DNA from: Paracoccaceae bacterium
GTDB taxonomy: Bacteria > Pseudomonadota > Alphaproteobacteria > Rhodobacterales > Rhodobacteraceae
NCBI GenBank assembly: GCA_014323795.1
Contig: JACONK010000037.1
Coordinates: 301,398 to 365,397 of the forward strand
DNA: 64,000 nt
Direction of reading: 5' to 3'
This document shows, in pieces, positions 17,076 through 25,966 of the stretch. A model generated the notes under the pieces. The model was not told the DNA's origin. It saw nothing but the letters and a program-made list of their open reading frames with translations, and ran no database searches. The first letter of the stretch is position 1, and each line of letters begins with the position of its first letter. The translations under genes were made by a program, and so were the position numbers.

Positions 17076-18218
17076 ATGCCTTCAGTGACTGTCACGGTTG
17101 TAGGCGGCGGCATAGCCGGGGCGATGGTCGCATTGTATCTGCAGCGGCGCCGGGTGCAGGTGACTCTGATTGACCGGTGGCAGCCCGGGCATGCCCGGGC
17201 TGCCTCCACCGACTATAACCGGGTGATCCGGGCGATCTCCGGGCGCGATGAATTCTACACCCGCTGGGCACGGGATGCCCGGGTGCGGTGGCTGGAGCTG
17301 ATGGCCGAGACCGGCCAGAACCTGATGTATGAGTGCGGGGCCCTGATCCTGGCGACAGAAGGCCGTTGCCACTGGGAAGACGCCACTTCGGGAACCTTTG
17401 ATAAAGTCGGCGTCCCCTATCACCGCTTCACGCCGGAGGATATGCGCGCCAATTTCCCACAGTTCAGAGCAGATGAAGTCAGCTACGCGCTTTTCGAACC
17501 GGAGGCAGGCCTGTTGATGGCCCATCGCTGCGTGATCACAACGATTGACCTGTTCAGGAAAGAAGGCGGCATCGTCAAACGCGGCACGGTCAGGACGGAC
17601 GCGGGCGAACGCCCGCTGCTGGACGGCCGCCTGATCGAGGCCGATGTGATCATCATTGCCACTGGTGCCTGGATGGCAGAAATGTTCCCGCACACGATCA
17701 GGCCGATTTCCACGATCATGGGGATCAACGTGCTTTACACCTCCACGCCGGACGGATCCGATGCCTTCGATATGGAAAACATGCCCTGCTGGATTGACCA
17801 TGGTCAGGGGTCTTTCGGCCTTCCGTCATCCGAAGGGTCCGGGGTGAAGGCAGCAGTGGTAATCCCGAACACGCCTATCGATATCAACAACGACGAACGG
17901 CTGATCGAACGCCAGTCGCTCAACAGAACCCGCAGTTATATCCGGCATCGCCTGCCGGGGCTGGTCGGGCAACGGGTGGTGGATTCAAAGTTCAGCCAGG
18001 TGATCCTGACGCCCGACACCCATTTCATCGTGGACTGGCATCCGGTGCATGAAAATGTCCTGCTTGCAGGGGGGTGTTCCGGCCACCTCTTTAAACACGG
18101 GCCGATGTTCGGGGATTTTGTGGCCGGGGTCGCCATGCGCGACTATGGCACCGCGGACCGCTTCAAAATCGCAGGCCGCCGCAGGCTGAGCCCGAAAGAA
18201 AGCCCGAGTGGCCGCTGA
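17076..18218 (+). CDS. FAD-dependent amine oxidoreductase (monomeric sarcosine oxidase-like)
   Basis: A 380-residue DAO-fold flavoprotein. The FAD-binding VVGGGIAGAMVALYLQRR is at residues 9-26, and the C-terminal 'THFIVDWHP...LAGGCSGHLFKHGP' motif is typical of monomeric sarcosine/N-methyltryptophan oxidases. These enzymes oxidise the N-alkyl group of a secondary amine, releasing an aldehyde. By eye, the cysteine that links FAD covalently in sarcosine oxidase (in the 'CMYT' element before the HFI motif) is replaced by Ser, so the flavin may be non-covalent and electrons may not go to O2. It lies divergent to the ligase gene and convergent with glxD. Oxidation of an N-alkylglutamate is my preferred role; sarcosine is an alternative given the creatinase at 34-36 kb. 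Confidence 0.85.
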   Translation: MPSVTVTVVGGGIAGAMVALYLQRRRVQVTLIDRWQPGHARAASTDYNRVIRAISGRDEFYTRWARDARVRWLELMAETGQNLMYECGALILATEGRCHWEDATSGTFDKVGVPYHRFTPEDMRANFPQFRADEVSYALFEPEAGLLMAHRCVITTIDLFRKEGGIVKRGTVRTDAGERPLLDGRLIEADVIIIATGAWMAEMFPHTIRPISTIMGINVLYTSTPDGSDAFDMENMPCWIDHGQGSFGLPSSEGSGVKAAVVIPNTPIDINNDERLIERQSLNRTRSYIRHRLPGLVGQRVVDSKFSQVILTPDTHFIVDWHPVHENVLLAGGCSGHLFKHGPMFGDFVAGVAMRDYGTADRFKIAGRRRLSPKESPSGR

Positions 18219-18591
18219 TGGCACGGGCACCCGCCAGTGTGGCCCCGCTTCCGGGCACCTGAACCACCTTTTCCGCCTTGCCCCCGGAAGGTATCCGCCG
18301 CCACACAGTGGCCGAAACATATGCTGCAGACCGGTTTCCCGCAGCCTTCGTCGCCACGAAGGCAGCCGATGCATGGGGCGTTCACGGAGGCGTCCACAGC
18401 CGCCACTGTGGCGATAAACCTGCAGAGACCGGCAGGGGCTCACCCGCCACAGCCAGGTCCGCGGGGATCATCTGTGCCCCCGTCAGGGCCGGGGCGGTCG
18501 GGCCACGATCTGCGCCCACACCCGGGGGTGGCCGTTAAGCATCGCCGGATGGCTGGCCGGGTCAGATACGGCAATTTTCACGGGATCTGTT
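18219..18591. other. Gene-free stretch between convergent flavoprotein and glxD genes
   Basis: There are 373 bp without a supported gene. TGTGGC words or their complement occur at 18238, 18300, 18407 and 18446. Both neighbours converge here, so it should contain termination signals, but no hairpin with a U-run was recognised. Confidence 0.4.
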
Positions 18592-20040
18592 TCATGGGGC
18601 CTGGCGGTCGTGCCAATCGAACGCCCGATCAATGCCCGCCATTTTTACGCCAGTGAAGGCGGAGGCTTCAAACGACAGGGCGCGCAGGTCTTCAACCTCC
18701 AGGTTGTGTACGCTCGACTTGCCGCAGGCTTTGGCGAGCGCGGTGACTTCCATCGTCATGGCAGTCAGAAAGCGGGCGACCCGTTCGGCACCCGCTTTCG
18801 GGTCCATGCGGGCTTCAAGTTCCGGATCCTGCGTGGCCACGCCCACCGGGCACAGGCCTGTGTGGCAGTGGTGGCAGGCCCCGGGCGCGGTGCCGAGCTT
18901 TTGGTAATCTTCCGGGTAACGGGGGGAGTTGCAGCCCATGGCGATCATGGCGGCGGTGCCGATCATCACCGCGTCTGCACCCAGTGCCAGTGCCTTGGCC
19001 ACGTCTACACCAGACCGGATGCCGCCCGCCGCCACAAGGCTGACTGTCCCGGTCATGCCGCATTCATCCAAGGCCTCGCGCGCTGCACGGATGGCACTGA
19101 TCGTCGGGATGCCGGTGTGGTCCAACAGCAGTTCCGGCGAGGCACCGGTGCCGCCTTCGGCACCGTCCACAACAACAATATCCGCACCCGCCTTGGCCGC
19201 AATAGCGACATCGAAGCGGGGCCGTGTGGCCCCCATCTTGATGGAGATAGGCACCTGATAGCCGGTGGCGATCCGAAGTTCCTCGATTTTCACCGACAGG
19301 TCGTCAGCACCCAGAAAATCCGGGTGGCGAATGGTGGACCGCTGGTCCACACCTTCGGGCAGCGTACGCATGCCGGATACGCGCGGGCTGACCTTCATGC
19401 CGAGCAGGAGACCGCCGGTCCCGGGTTTTGCCCCCTGCCCCACCACGATTTCCAGCCCGTCAGCCCGGCGCAGGTGGTCAAGGTCAATGCCATAGCGTGC
19501 CGGCGACATCTGGTAGACAAGCTGCCGGCTGGCCGTGCGCTCCTCCTCCAGCATCCCGCCTTCGCCGGTGCATGTCATGGTACCCACCTTTGACGCCCCG
19601 TGGCCGAGTGCTGCCTTGGCGGAGGCACTGAGCGCACCGAAGGACATCGACGCGATGTAGATCGGAATCTTCAATTTCAGCGGTCTGGCAACCACATCCG
19701 GCCCGCGCCCGCCGCCGAGGATTGTGGTCGTATCGCACTTCTCCCGGTAGCCTTCCAGCGGCAGCCTCGTCATCGTCGCGGGTACGAAGGTCAGATCATC
19801 AAACGTCGGCAGATGCTTGTTAAAGGTATTGTAGCCCCGCACCTGGTAGCGGCCGAGCCGGGCGAGCGCGTGAACCTCCGCTATCGCTTCCGGTGTCCAC
19901 CGGGCAGAGCCACCCTTGTCATAAGAATCGGGTACACCAGCCAGCCGGCCGGGGATTGCGCCCGCGTCGTTGAAGCAGATCTCCTCCTCCGGCGGCAATT
20001 CGAACGGATACTCAAAATCCCTGCCGTCTTCGTCATCCAT
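18592..20040 (-). CDS. glxD: Glutamate-synthase-like FMN/Fe-S subunit (GlxD/MgsC type)
   Basis: A 482-residue protein matching the central/FMN domain of glutamate synthase. It has FGALSASAKAALGHGASKVG, GQGAKPGTGG, DGAEGGTGASP and GGIRSGVDVAKALALGADAV for FMN and substrate binding, and a Cys cluster (GACHHCHTGLCPVGVAT) for an iron-sulfur centre. Stand-alone forms of this domain are the catalytic subunit of N-methylglutamate synthase, which converts a gamma-glutamyl amide or amine plus glutamate to an N-alkylglutamate. It ends the glxBCD operon 52 bp after glxC. The order B-C-D and the nearby ligase support this role over ordinary ammonia assimilation. Confidence 0.9.
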   Translation of the reverse strand: MDDEDGRDFEYPFELPPEEEICFNDAGAIPGRLAGVPDSYDKGGSARWTPEAIAEVHALARLGRYQVRGYNTFNKHLPTFDDLTFVPATMTRLPLEGYREKCDTTTILGGGRGPDVVARPLKLKIPIYIASMSFGALSASAKAALGHGASKVGTMTCTGEGGMLEEERTASRQLVYQMSPARYGIDLDHLRRADGLEIVVGQGAKPGTGGLLLGMKVSPRVSGMRTLPEGVDQRSTIRHPDFLGADDLSVKIEELRIATGYQVPISIKMGATRPRFDVAIAAKAGADIVVVDGAEGGTGASPELLLDHTGIPTISAIRAAREALDECGMTGTVSLVAAGGIRSGVDVAKALALGADAVMIGTAAMIAMGCNSPRYPEDYQKLGTAPGACHHCHTGLCPVGVATQDPELEARMDPKAGAERVARFLTAMTMEVTALAKACGKSSVHNLEVEDLRALSFEASAFTGVKMAGIDRAFDWHDRQAP

Positions 20041-20091
20041 GATGGTCTCCCAGGTGTTGTGCCGGTTGCGGGATGCGCCGCCGTGCGTACT

Positions 20092-20784
20092 TCAAATCAT
20101 CAGCCAGGCCCCGGCGTCGCGGCTTTCAAAGTACCAGAGCCTTTCGCCCGCCACCATCTTGCGCCAGTCGCGGCTGCTGTCGGCGAGCCCCAGCGGTTTG
20201 ATAATTTCATCCACCTCCGCCACTTCTTCTGCCGTCGGTTCCAGGATTTTGACGTCCACACCGCAGCTTTCGATGGCACCTGCGACCCAGACTTCTGCCG
20301 ACCAAAGCGCGTCGGCGCAACTTTCCCCGGCCCCGCCAAGCGCGATAATCTTTCCGGAATGCGCCATGAAACCGGATTGGTAGCCGATCTTGCCTTCGAC
20401 AACTATGTTGCCGCCTTTCATAGCAACACCCAGGCGCGGGCCAGCGTTACCTTTGACGTGGATCATGCCGCCCGTCATGGCTGCACCGCCAGACATGCCG
20501 CAGTAGCCGCCGATGGTGATATGGCCCCGGGACATGCCCTCTCCCACGGCCCATCCGGCGTTGCGTTCAATCTCCACCCTGGCACCGGTGTTCAACCCGC
20601 CGCAATAGTAGCCGACCGATCCCTCAAAGCGGATGTCCGCCCCGTCCGGCAGGCCAACGCCCAGGTTGTGGCGACTGAGCGTATTGATCACGCGGATCCT
20701 GTCGCCCCGGGCCGCTGCTTCCTGAATTTCCGCGTTGATTTCCCGAATGTGACGCTGACCCGCATCGACCACGTGTTCGCTCAT
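20092..20784 (-). CDS. glxC: Glutamate-synthase GXGXG-domain subunit (GlxC/MgsB type)
   Basis: A 230-residue stand-alone version of the C-terminal beta-helix domain of glutamate synthase. Repeated G-x-x-G elements are visible (GSVGYYCGG, GYCGMSGGAAMTGG, KGNAGPRLGVAMKGGNIVVEGKIGYQSGF). The domain is structural and shapes the tunnel between the amidotransferase and FMN active sites. I place the start at 20784, where ATGA overlaps the glxB stop; a start 24 codons upstream would run inside glxB. It is the middle gene of the three-subunit synthase. Confidence 0.9.
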   Translation of the reverse strand: MSEHVVDAGQRHIREINAEIQEAAARGDRIRVINTLSRHNLGVGLPDGADIRFEGSVGYYCGGLNTGARVEIERNAGWAVGEGMSRGHITIGGYCGMSGGAAMTGGMIHVKGNAGPRLGVAMKGGNIVVEGKIGYQSGFMAHSGKIIALGGAGESCADALWSAEVWVAGAIESCGVDVKILEPTAEEVAEVDEIIKPLGLADSSRDWRKMVAGERLWYFESRDAGAWLMI

Positions 20785-21725
20785 GCGGCCAGCTTCCGGT
20801 TGCCAACACCCCAGATCCCGGTTAAAGACGGACCATCGTAGTTGATGACGTCGCATTCATCGGCAAAGATGCGGCGCACGGCCTGTTCTTCGGTCGCCAT
20901 GGCCAGGCTGCCGTGATCGTCAATCAGCACAAGCGGCTTCATGGCGAATCGGTCCTTGGCAAGGCCGATGCCGCCGGGATTCGCGATCATATAGGTAAAG
21001 ACGCCATCGATGGCGGAAAGCGACTTTTCCAAGGCCTGTTCCATGGTCATGCCTGCCTTGATTCGGTCGGATACCCAGACAGCTATAAGTTCGCTGTCGT
21101 TACCGGTCAGGAAGCGGTAGCCCCGGCGTTCCAGCCTGTCGCGCCAAGTAAAATAGTTGGTGATCTGGCCGTTGTGCACGATGGCCACGTCAGAAAACGG
21201 CCGCGCCCAGAACGGATGGCTTGCGTTAGGCAGAACGCTCGATTCCGTGGCAAGGCGTGCATGGCCAAGGCCGTGGGTGCCCATCATCTCTCTCACGCCG
21301 TGTTTGTCGGCCACTTCCGCTGCACAGCCAATATCCTTGATGATTTCAAGACTGCGCCCGCAGGACTGCACTTCAATCCGGTCGCAGATACTGTCGGCGT
21401 CATGGACCCACCCGGCGATATTATCCGGGTCGGAAATTTCCATGCGAAAGCAATAGTGGCCAGCCCTATCCGTCTTTATATCGGGGTCGCACAGAAAATC
21501 CGCGGCGTTGTCGCGCAGAATGTTGGTGAAGTCTTCCAGGTCCGCGTTGATTCGGGATTTGTCGAACCCCATCCCGCGCAGCACGTAACCCGTATCCCGC
21601 GGTGGCCCGTAGATGGCAAACCCGGTCGAATCCGCCCCGCGATGTTTCTGGGCGTCCATCAATTCCACAAGGTCCGGGCCGACCTTGCCCAGGCTGGAAA
21701 GAATGCGCCCGGCGATTCCGCACAT
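20781..21725 (-). CDS. glxB: Class-II glutamine amidotransferase subunit (GlxB/MgsA type)
   Basis: A 314-residue N-terminal-nucleophile amidotransferase. After removal of Met1 the catalytic Cys2 is exposed (MCGIAGRI). Other motifs are AQKHRGADSTG, THGLGHARLATES, VAIVHNGQITN and LTGNDSELIAVW. In glutamate synthase this domain frees ammonia from glutamine. In the N-methylglutamate synthase family the homologous subunit is thought to act on a gamma-glutamyl amide. It is the first gene of the glxBCD operon, and the promoter should lie in the gap after 21725. Confidence 0.92.
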   Translation of the reverse strand: MCGIAGRILSSLGKVGPDLVELMDAQKHRGADSTGFAIYGPPRDTGYVLRGMGFDKSRINADLEDFTNILRDNAADFLCDPDIKTDRAGHYCFRMEISDPDNIAGWVHDADSICDRIEVQSCGRSLEIIKDIGCAAEVADKHGVREMMGTHGLGHARLATESSVLPNASHPFWARPFSDVAIVHNGQITNYFTWRDRLERRGYRFLTGNDSELIAVWVSDRIKAGMTMEQALEKSLSAIDGVFTYMIANPGGIGLAKDRFAMKPLVLIDDHGSLAMATEEQAVRRIFADECDVINYDGPSLTGIWGVGNRKLAA

Positions 21726-22029
21726 GCTATGGTCTCCCTTATCCGGCTCTGGTATACTTCAGGTGAATTATATGAAAGATATGAAAGTGCGCAAGACAGA
21801 TCAGCATGCGGCTGTACCCGCTTGCCGGGGGCGGGGTCGGTGCCGTGGTGTGTGTGGCAGGCTGGACGGTTTATTGTAACCCGACCCGTCACAAATGGGG
21901 AATGGCACTTTTTGCGGGAACTGACGGGAACGATACGCTGAACGTTTGGGGAGTTATATCCCAAAGTAACATTGTGCGGACTGACGCCCGGTTTGCCCGG
22001 GGGTGCAGGAAACGGCAGACAGGGCCAGC
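21726..22029. other. Gene-free stretch upstream of glxB
   Basis: There are 304 bp without a gene. The A+T-rich part just after 21725 (reading into glxB on the minus strand) includes TATGAAAG and AATTATATG words and is the likely glxBCD promoter. A TGTGGC word sits at 21853. The far end adjoins the inverted kpsT-derived repeat. Confidence 0.35.
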
Positions 22030-22528
22030 CCGCGGCGTGGGGCCAACGGGCCGGAAAAGTCCCAAAGCCGTTCCCGGATTGGCACCGTGCCGGGACAGGC
22101 GTTTGGGGCGCGGCGTTATGTTACCCGCATATTGAACCTGTGCCGGTCAATCGCCTCACGGATATCGGTGTAATATTCCAGTTTTCCGCCCTCTATTACG
22201 GCACCGGAATCGCAGACTTCGCGCAGCATGCCCATGGAATGCGACACAAAAATACCGCCTGAAGTCTGCATCCGATTGCGGAAAACAGCCTTGCTCTTGA
22301 CCTGGAAGGCGGCATCACCGACAGAGGTCACCTCATCCACAAGGTAGGTGTCAAAGCAGATGCCCATTGAAACGCCGAAAGCAAGCCGGAACCTCATCCC
22401 CGATGAACAGGTTTTGAAAGGCAAATGGAAATGGGTGCCAAGTTCGGCAAAATCTTCCGCAAAGGCCATCAACTGATCGGTGTCAACACCATAAATCCGG
22501 GCAATAAAACGCGTATTTTGCGCACCGG
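22030..22528 (-). repeat. Inverted copy of the 60.3-60.8 kb segment
   Basis: The reverse complement of this 499-bp stretch matches 60290-60789 almost base for base. It covers the 3' two-thirds of kpsT and about 87 bp of downstream non-coding DNA. Similarity stops sharply at CCGGTGCGC on one side and CGCCGCGGG on the other. No insertion sequence or target duplication is visible at the ends, so the mechanism is unclear. Confidence 0.9.
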
Positions 22529-22550
22529 AAAGAGGCCTGCGCATTTGCAT
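22116..22550 (-). pseudogene. Truncated kpsT-like capsule-export ATPase fragment
   Basis: This frame encodes about 135 residues nearly identical to the C-terminal two-thirds of the intact KpsT at 60.0-60.7 kb. The first roughly 82 residues, including Walker A (GRNGAGKS), are missing, and in their place is a short unrelated MQMRRPLS leader. Within the signature region YSSGMRSR has become CSSGMRFR. Without Walker A it cannot work as an ATPase. It is a duplicated fragment left in inverted orientation; residual near-identity means the duplication is recent or kept alike by gene conversion. Confidence 0.88.
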
Positions 22551-22605
22551 GGAGGTGCGTTTTTTGCGATGCCTTCGGGCGGGAAATTTTCCAGATCGGG
22601 GAAAA

Positions 22606-23985
22606 ATGAACGAGTCCGCGCAAAACCCGGGTTCTTTCGGTACAAGGGCAGGATTCGCCGATAAACTTGCACAGGCCTCGGTGCTTATCGTTGATGATGA
22701 ACCGGGGATGCGGAATTTCCTTTACAAGGTGCTGACCGGGAATTGCGCACGGGTTGATATTGCCGAAGATGCCCGCAGGGCATCGCAGCTTCTGGATGAA
22801 AATACCTACGATATTATTATCCTCGATAACATTATGCCGGATAAAACCGGGCTGGAATGGCTGGCCGAACAGCGGCTTGTGGGACTTTTCAGTGACGCAA
22901 TCCTGATTACGGCCCATGCGGATCTCGATACCGCAATTCAGGCAATCCGGGCCGGGGCCATTGACCTTCTGCCAAAGCCATTCCGCAGCAACCAGATCCT
23001 TAATGCCATTTCCCACAGTCTGGAGCGGGTGCGGTTGCGGCGGCAGAACTCCGTTCTGCGTCATGAGCTGGAACTGGGTAAGGATATCCTTAAGAACCGC
23101 GATGCGCTTTTGGGATCTTCTGCGGAAATTGAACTGGTTCGGCAGTCTGTCCTGAGTGCCGCAAAAACCAATGCCCCCGTTGTCATCCGCGGGGAGGTAG
23201 GGTCAGGCAAACAGGTTGCCGCCCGCATGCTGCATGCGTCGTCGCGGCGGGCCGACCATCCGTTCGTCTGGTTGCAGTGTCACGGGATGGCCGAAGACGC
23301 ATTCAGGGAATGCCTCTTTGGCAGGCTCGAAACGCAGCCGGACGGAACGGTCACGCGCCACGACGGTATATTGCAAAGTGCTGCCGGCGGCACACTCTAT
23401 CTCGAAGATATCGATGCGCTTTCCCCGGGGGGGCAGAATGTCCTGACCGAACTTCTTGGCACGGGACGATTCAGCCCGCTTCGCGCAAGTCGCAGCGTGG
23501 AACTGGATATGCGTATCGTCAGTTCCACCACCCGGCCCTTATCCGTTATGACAAGGGAAAAGGCATTCCGGCCGGAGCTGTTCTATCTGCTGACCGTGAT
23601 CGAAATCATCCAGCCGCCGCTGCGGGAAAGGTATGAGGATATCCTGGATATAGTCAGGTATTTCTCGGATGCACTTGCATTGAGGATGGGGGTGGACGTG
23701 CCCGAGTTCACCCCCTTGGCCCGGCGACGGTTCATGTCGCACACCTGGCCCGGAAATGTCATGGAACTGCGCAACACCATCGAGCGTGCGCTGATCCGCG
23801 GCAGTTTTGAGGACGCGCTGGAACCGGCAGCAGGCGAATTCGAGACCGAGAGCCTGGCGGCTGTCGAGCAGCGGCACATACTTGCCATGCTGGATGCCTG
23901 TGGCGGCAACAGGGCCGCCGCCGCCCGCAGGCTGGGCGTGGCGCGCAAGACAATTGATCGAAAATGCCGGGCCTGGGGCCTGTAG
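22606..23985 (+). CDS. NtrC-family response regulator lacking the GAFTGA motif
   Basis: A 459-residue regulator. It has a receiver domain (about 24-140; acidic pocket Asp30/31, phospho-acceptor Asp74, Lys in LPKPF), an AAA+ domain (Walker A GEVGSGKQ, Walker B-like GGTLYLEDIDAL, arginine region QPPLRERYEDI) and a C-terminal Fis-type helix-turn-helix (GGNRAAAARRLGVARKTI). The loop that should read GAFTGA and contact sigma-54 is replaced (CLFGRLETQPDGTVTRHDG). It may therefore act without sigma-54, as TyrR- and PhhR-like proteins do. Start ATG 22606. It is co-transcribed with the kinase 1 bp downstream and precedes the second importer. Confidence 0.88.
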   Translation: MNESAQNPGSFGTRAGFADKLAQASVLIVDDEPGMRNFLYKVLTGNCARVDIAEDARRASQLLDENTYDIIILDNIMPDKTGLEWLAEQRLVGLFSDAILITAHADLDTAIQAIRAGAIDLLPKPFRSNQILNAISHSLERVRLRRQNSVLRHELELGKDILKNRDALLGSSAEIELVRQSVLSAAKTNAPVVIRGEVGSGKQVAARMLHASSRRADHPFVWLQCHGMAEDAFRECLFGRLETQPDGTVTRHDGILQSAAGGTLYLEDIDALSPGGQNVLTELLGTGRFSPLRASRSVELDMRIVSSTTRPLSVMTREKAFRPELFYLLTVIEIIQPPLRERYEDILDIVRYFSDALALRMGVDVPEFTPLARRRFMSHTWPGNVMELRNTIERALIRGSFEDALEPAAGEFETESLAAVEQRHILAMLDACGGNRAAAARRLGVARKTIDRKCRAWGL

Positions 23986-23986
23986 G

Positions 23987-25966
23987 ATGATGCGCTCAGT
24001 CCGCTGGCGGTTGCTGTTGATTGCTTTTTTGCCGCTGATTGTGCTGCTGCCCCTGCTGCTGGGCGTCACCATGGTTCGGTGGATCAACCGGTTTGATGAT
24101 CTGCTGATCGCCAAGGTAGCCAGCGACCTGCGCGTCGCCGAACAGTATTTCGGCAGGATCGAGGCCACACAGGCCGCAGCCGTGGCGGCGGTGGCCCGGT
24201 CAGTCGGGTTTGCCCGGGCGCTGGAAGGCGGCAAACAGGATTTAACCGCTTTCCTGGAACGGGAGCGGGAAGATCATGGCCTGGATTTCCTTATCCGGGT
24301 TTCGCTGGCTGACGATACCCTGCCGCACCCCCTGCGGGAGGTCGCCAATGCCTCAGCGGTTGACGCGCCTGCCGGCCACATTGTTCTGATGGAGCCGGCG
24401 GAGATCAGCATGGTGTCGGAAGCACTGGTTCCGCGGGCGGCAATTCCGCTGGTGCCGACGGAGGCGGCACGGACGATCACCCGGGACGTGGAAAGCCGCG
24501 GCATGTTTATTCTCGCCGCCTATCGGTCGGGCAACGGCGATGCGGCACTAATCGGCGGGCGTCTGCTGAACCGCAACCTCGATTTTATTGATACGATGAA
24601 TGCGCTGGTTTACCGGGACGCAACCGGGGAAATTTCGCACATCGGCACGACGACCCTGTTTCTGGATGACGTGCGCATCTCGACCAACGTGCGCCTGTTT
24701 GAAGGGGCGCGTGCGCTGGGAACGCGGGTTTCCGAAGCGGTCTGGCAGAAGGTCATGGAAACCGGGGAAACCTGGCTTGACCGGGCCTTTGTGGTCAATA
24801 ACTGGTATATTTCCGGCTACGTGCCGCTGACCGATATTGCGGGCAACCGCATCGGTATGCTCTATACCGGTTTTCTGGAACAACCCTTCACTGCGCAGCG
24901 CAATGCCACCATCCTGACACTGATCGCGGCTTTCGTGGCGGTGATCGGGCTTTCTGTCCCGATGTTCCTGTGGCTGGCCAGGGGTATTTTTGCGCCGCTG
25001 GAGCAGATGACGGCGACCATGGCGCGGGCGGAGGCGGGTGCGCTGAACGCCCGGATCGGCGTGGTTGCGGAAAAGAGCGAAATCGGTACGGTGGCCAGGC
25101 ACCTTGACAGATTGCTGGACCAGGTTGAGGAACGCGATGCGGCACTTCGGGGCTATGCCGACAATCTCAACGACCTCGTGCAACAGCGTACGCAGGAACT
25201 GGAGGAAGCCAACCGCAAGCTGGAGGCGACTTTTGCCCAATTGGTGATGTCGGAAAAACTGGCCTCGGTCGGCGAAATCACCGCCGGGGTTGCGCATGAA
25301 ATCAACAATCCGGTCGCCGTTATACAGGGGAATATGGAAATCATTCGCCTGGGTCTTACCCCGCCCCAGCAGGCGAAATTGAAGACTGAACTGGATCTCA
25401 TCGATGCACAGACCAACCGGATCAACATCATCGTCGGAAAACTTCTCAACTTTACGCGCCCGGACGAAATGTCGGATCTCACCACGCTCGTGGATGCCGC
25501 GCAGGCTGTCGATGATGCACTGATCCTCGTAGCCCCGGATCTGCGCAAACATGCGATCAAAACCGATGTCCGGCACCTTCCCGGCCCGCGTTTCAGGATC
25601 GTGGAAACCGATTTGCAGCAGGTCATCGTCAACCTTGCTATCAATGCCGCGCAGGCAATGGATACTGGCGGCAAACTCACCATCCTGACCGGCCCGGCCG
25701 AACGTGACGGCTTACAGGGGGCGGAGATCCTGGTAACAGATACCGGCCCGGGAATTCCTGCTGAAAAACTGGATCACGTCTTTGATCCGTTCATGACAAC
25801 AAAGCCCGGAAAAGGGTCGGGGCTGGGTCTTTCGATCAGTCAGGCCCTTGTCACACGAGTCGGGGGATTGATCAGCGTTGAAAGTGTGGCGGGCAACGGG
25901 GCGACATTCACCGTGTGGTTTCCCGGGGAGGACAATCCGTCCGAAAGACCTGATAAAATTATCTGA
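23987..25966 (+). CDS. Membrane sensor histidine kinase
   Basis: A 659-residue kinase partnering the upstream regulator. It has TM1 at about 8-30, a large periplasmic sensor region (about 31-304, probably Cache-like), TM2 at about 306-328, HAMP (about 329-385), a coiled coil, HisKA with phospho-acceptor His437 (GVAHEINNPVAV), and an HATPase_c domain (NLAINAAQAMD, DTGPGIP, GKGSGLGLSIS). The general plan resembles DctB-type kinases, which sense small organic acids. Two adjacent ATGs lie at 23987 and 23990. Its position directly before a Liv-type importer suggests that it senses that importer's ligand or a related metabolite; this is inference. Confidence 0.9.
   Translation: MMRSVRWRLLLIAFLPLIVLLPLLLGVTMVRWINRFDDLLIAKVASDLRVAEQYFGRIEATQAAAVAAVARSVGFARALEGGKQDLTAFLEREREDHGLDFLIRVSLADDTLPHPLREVANASAVDAPAGHIVLMEPAEISMVSEALVPRAAIPLVPTEAARTITRDVESRGMFILAAYRSGNGDAALIGGRLLNRNLDFIDTMNALVYRDATGEISHIGTTTLFLDDVRISTNVRLFEGARALGTRVSEAVWQKVMETGETWLDRAFVVNNWYISGYVPLTDIAGNRIGMLYTGFLEQPFTAQRNATILTLIAAFVAVIGLSVPMFLWLARGIFAPLEQMTATMARAEAGALNARIGVVAEKSEIGTVARHLDRLLDQVEERDAALRGYADNLNDLVQQRTQELEEANRKLEATFAQLVMSEKLASVGEITAGVAHEINNPVAVIQGNMEIIRLGLTPPQQAKLKTELDLIDAQTNRINIIVGKLLNFTRPDEMSDLTTLVDAAQAVDDALILVAPDLRKHAIKTDVRHLPGPRFRIVETDLQQVIVNLAINAAQAMDTGGKLTILTGPAERDGLQGAEILVTDTGPGIPAEKLDHVFDPFMTTKPGKGSGLGLSISQALVTRVGGLISVESVAGNGATFTVWFPGEDNPSERPDKII

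Noticed and set aside
15680..21725. Plain methylamine utilisation
   Set aside because: N-methylglutamate dehydrogenase (MgdABCD) is absent and formaldehyde would not suit the CoA-acylating dehydrogenase and shell.
22116..22550. A functional second kpsT
   Set aside because: Walker A and the first third of the protein are missing.
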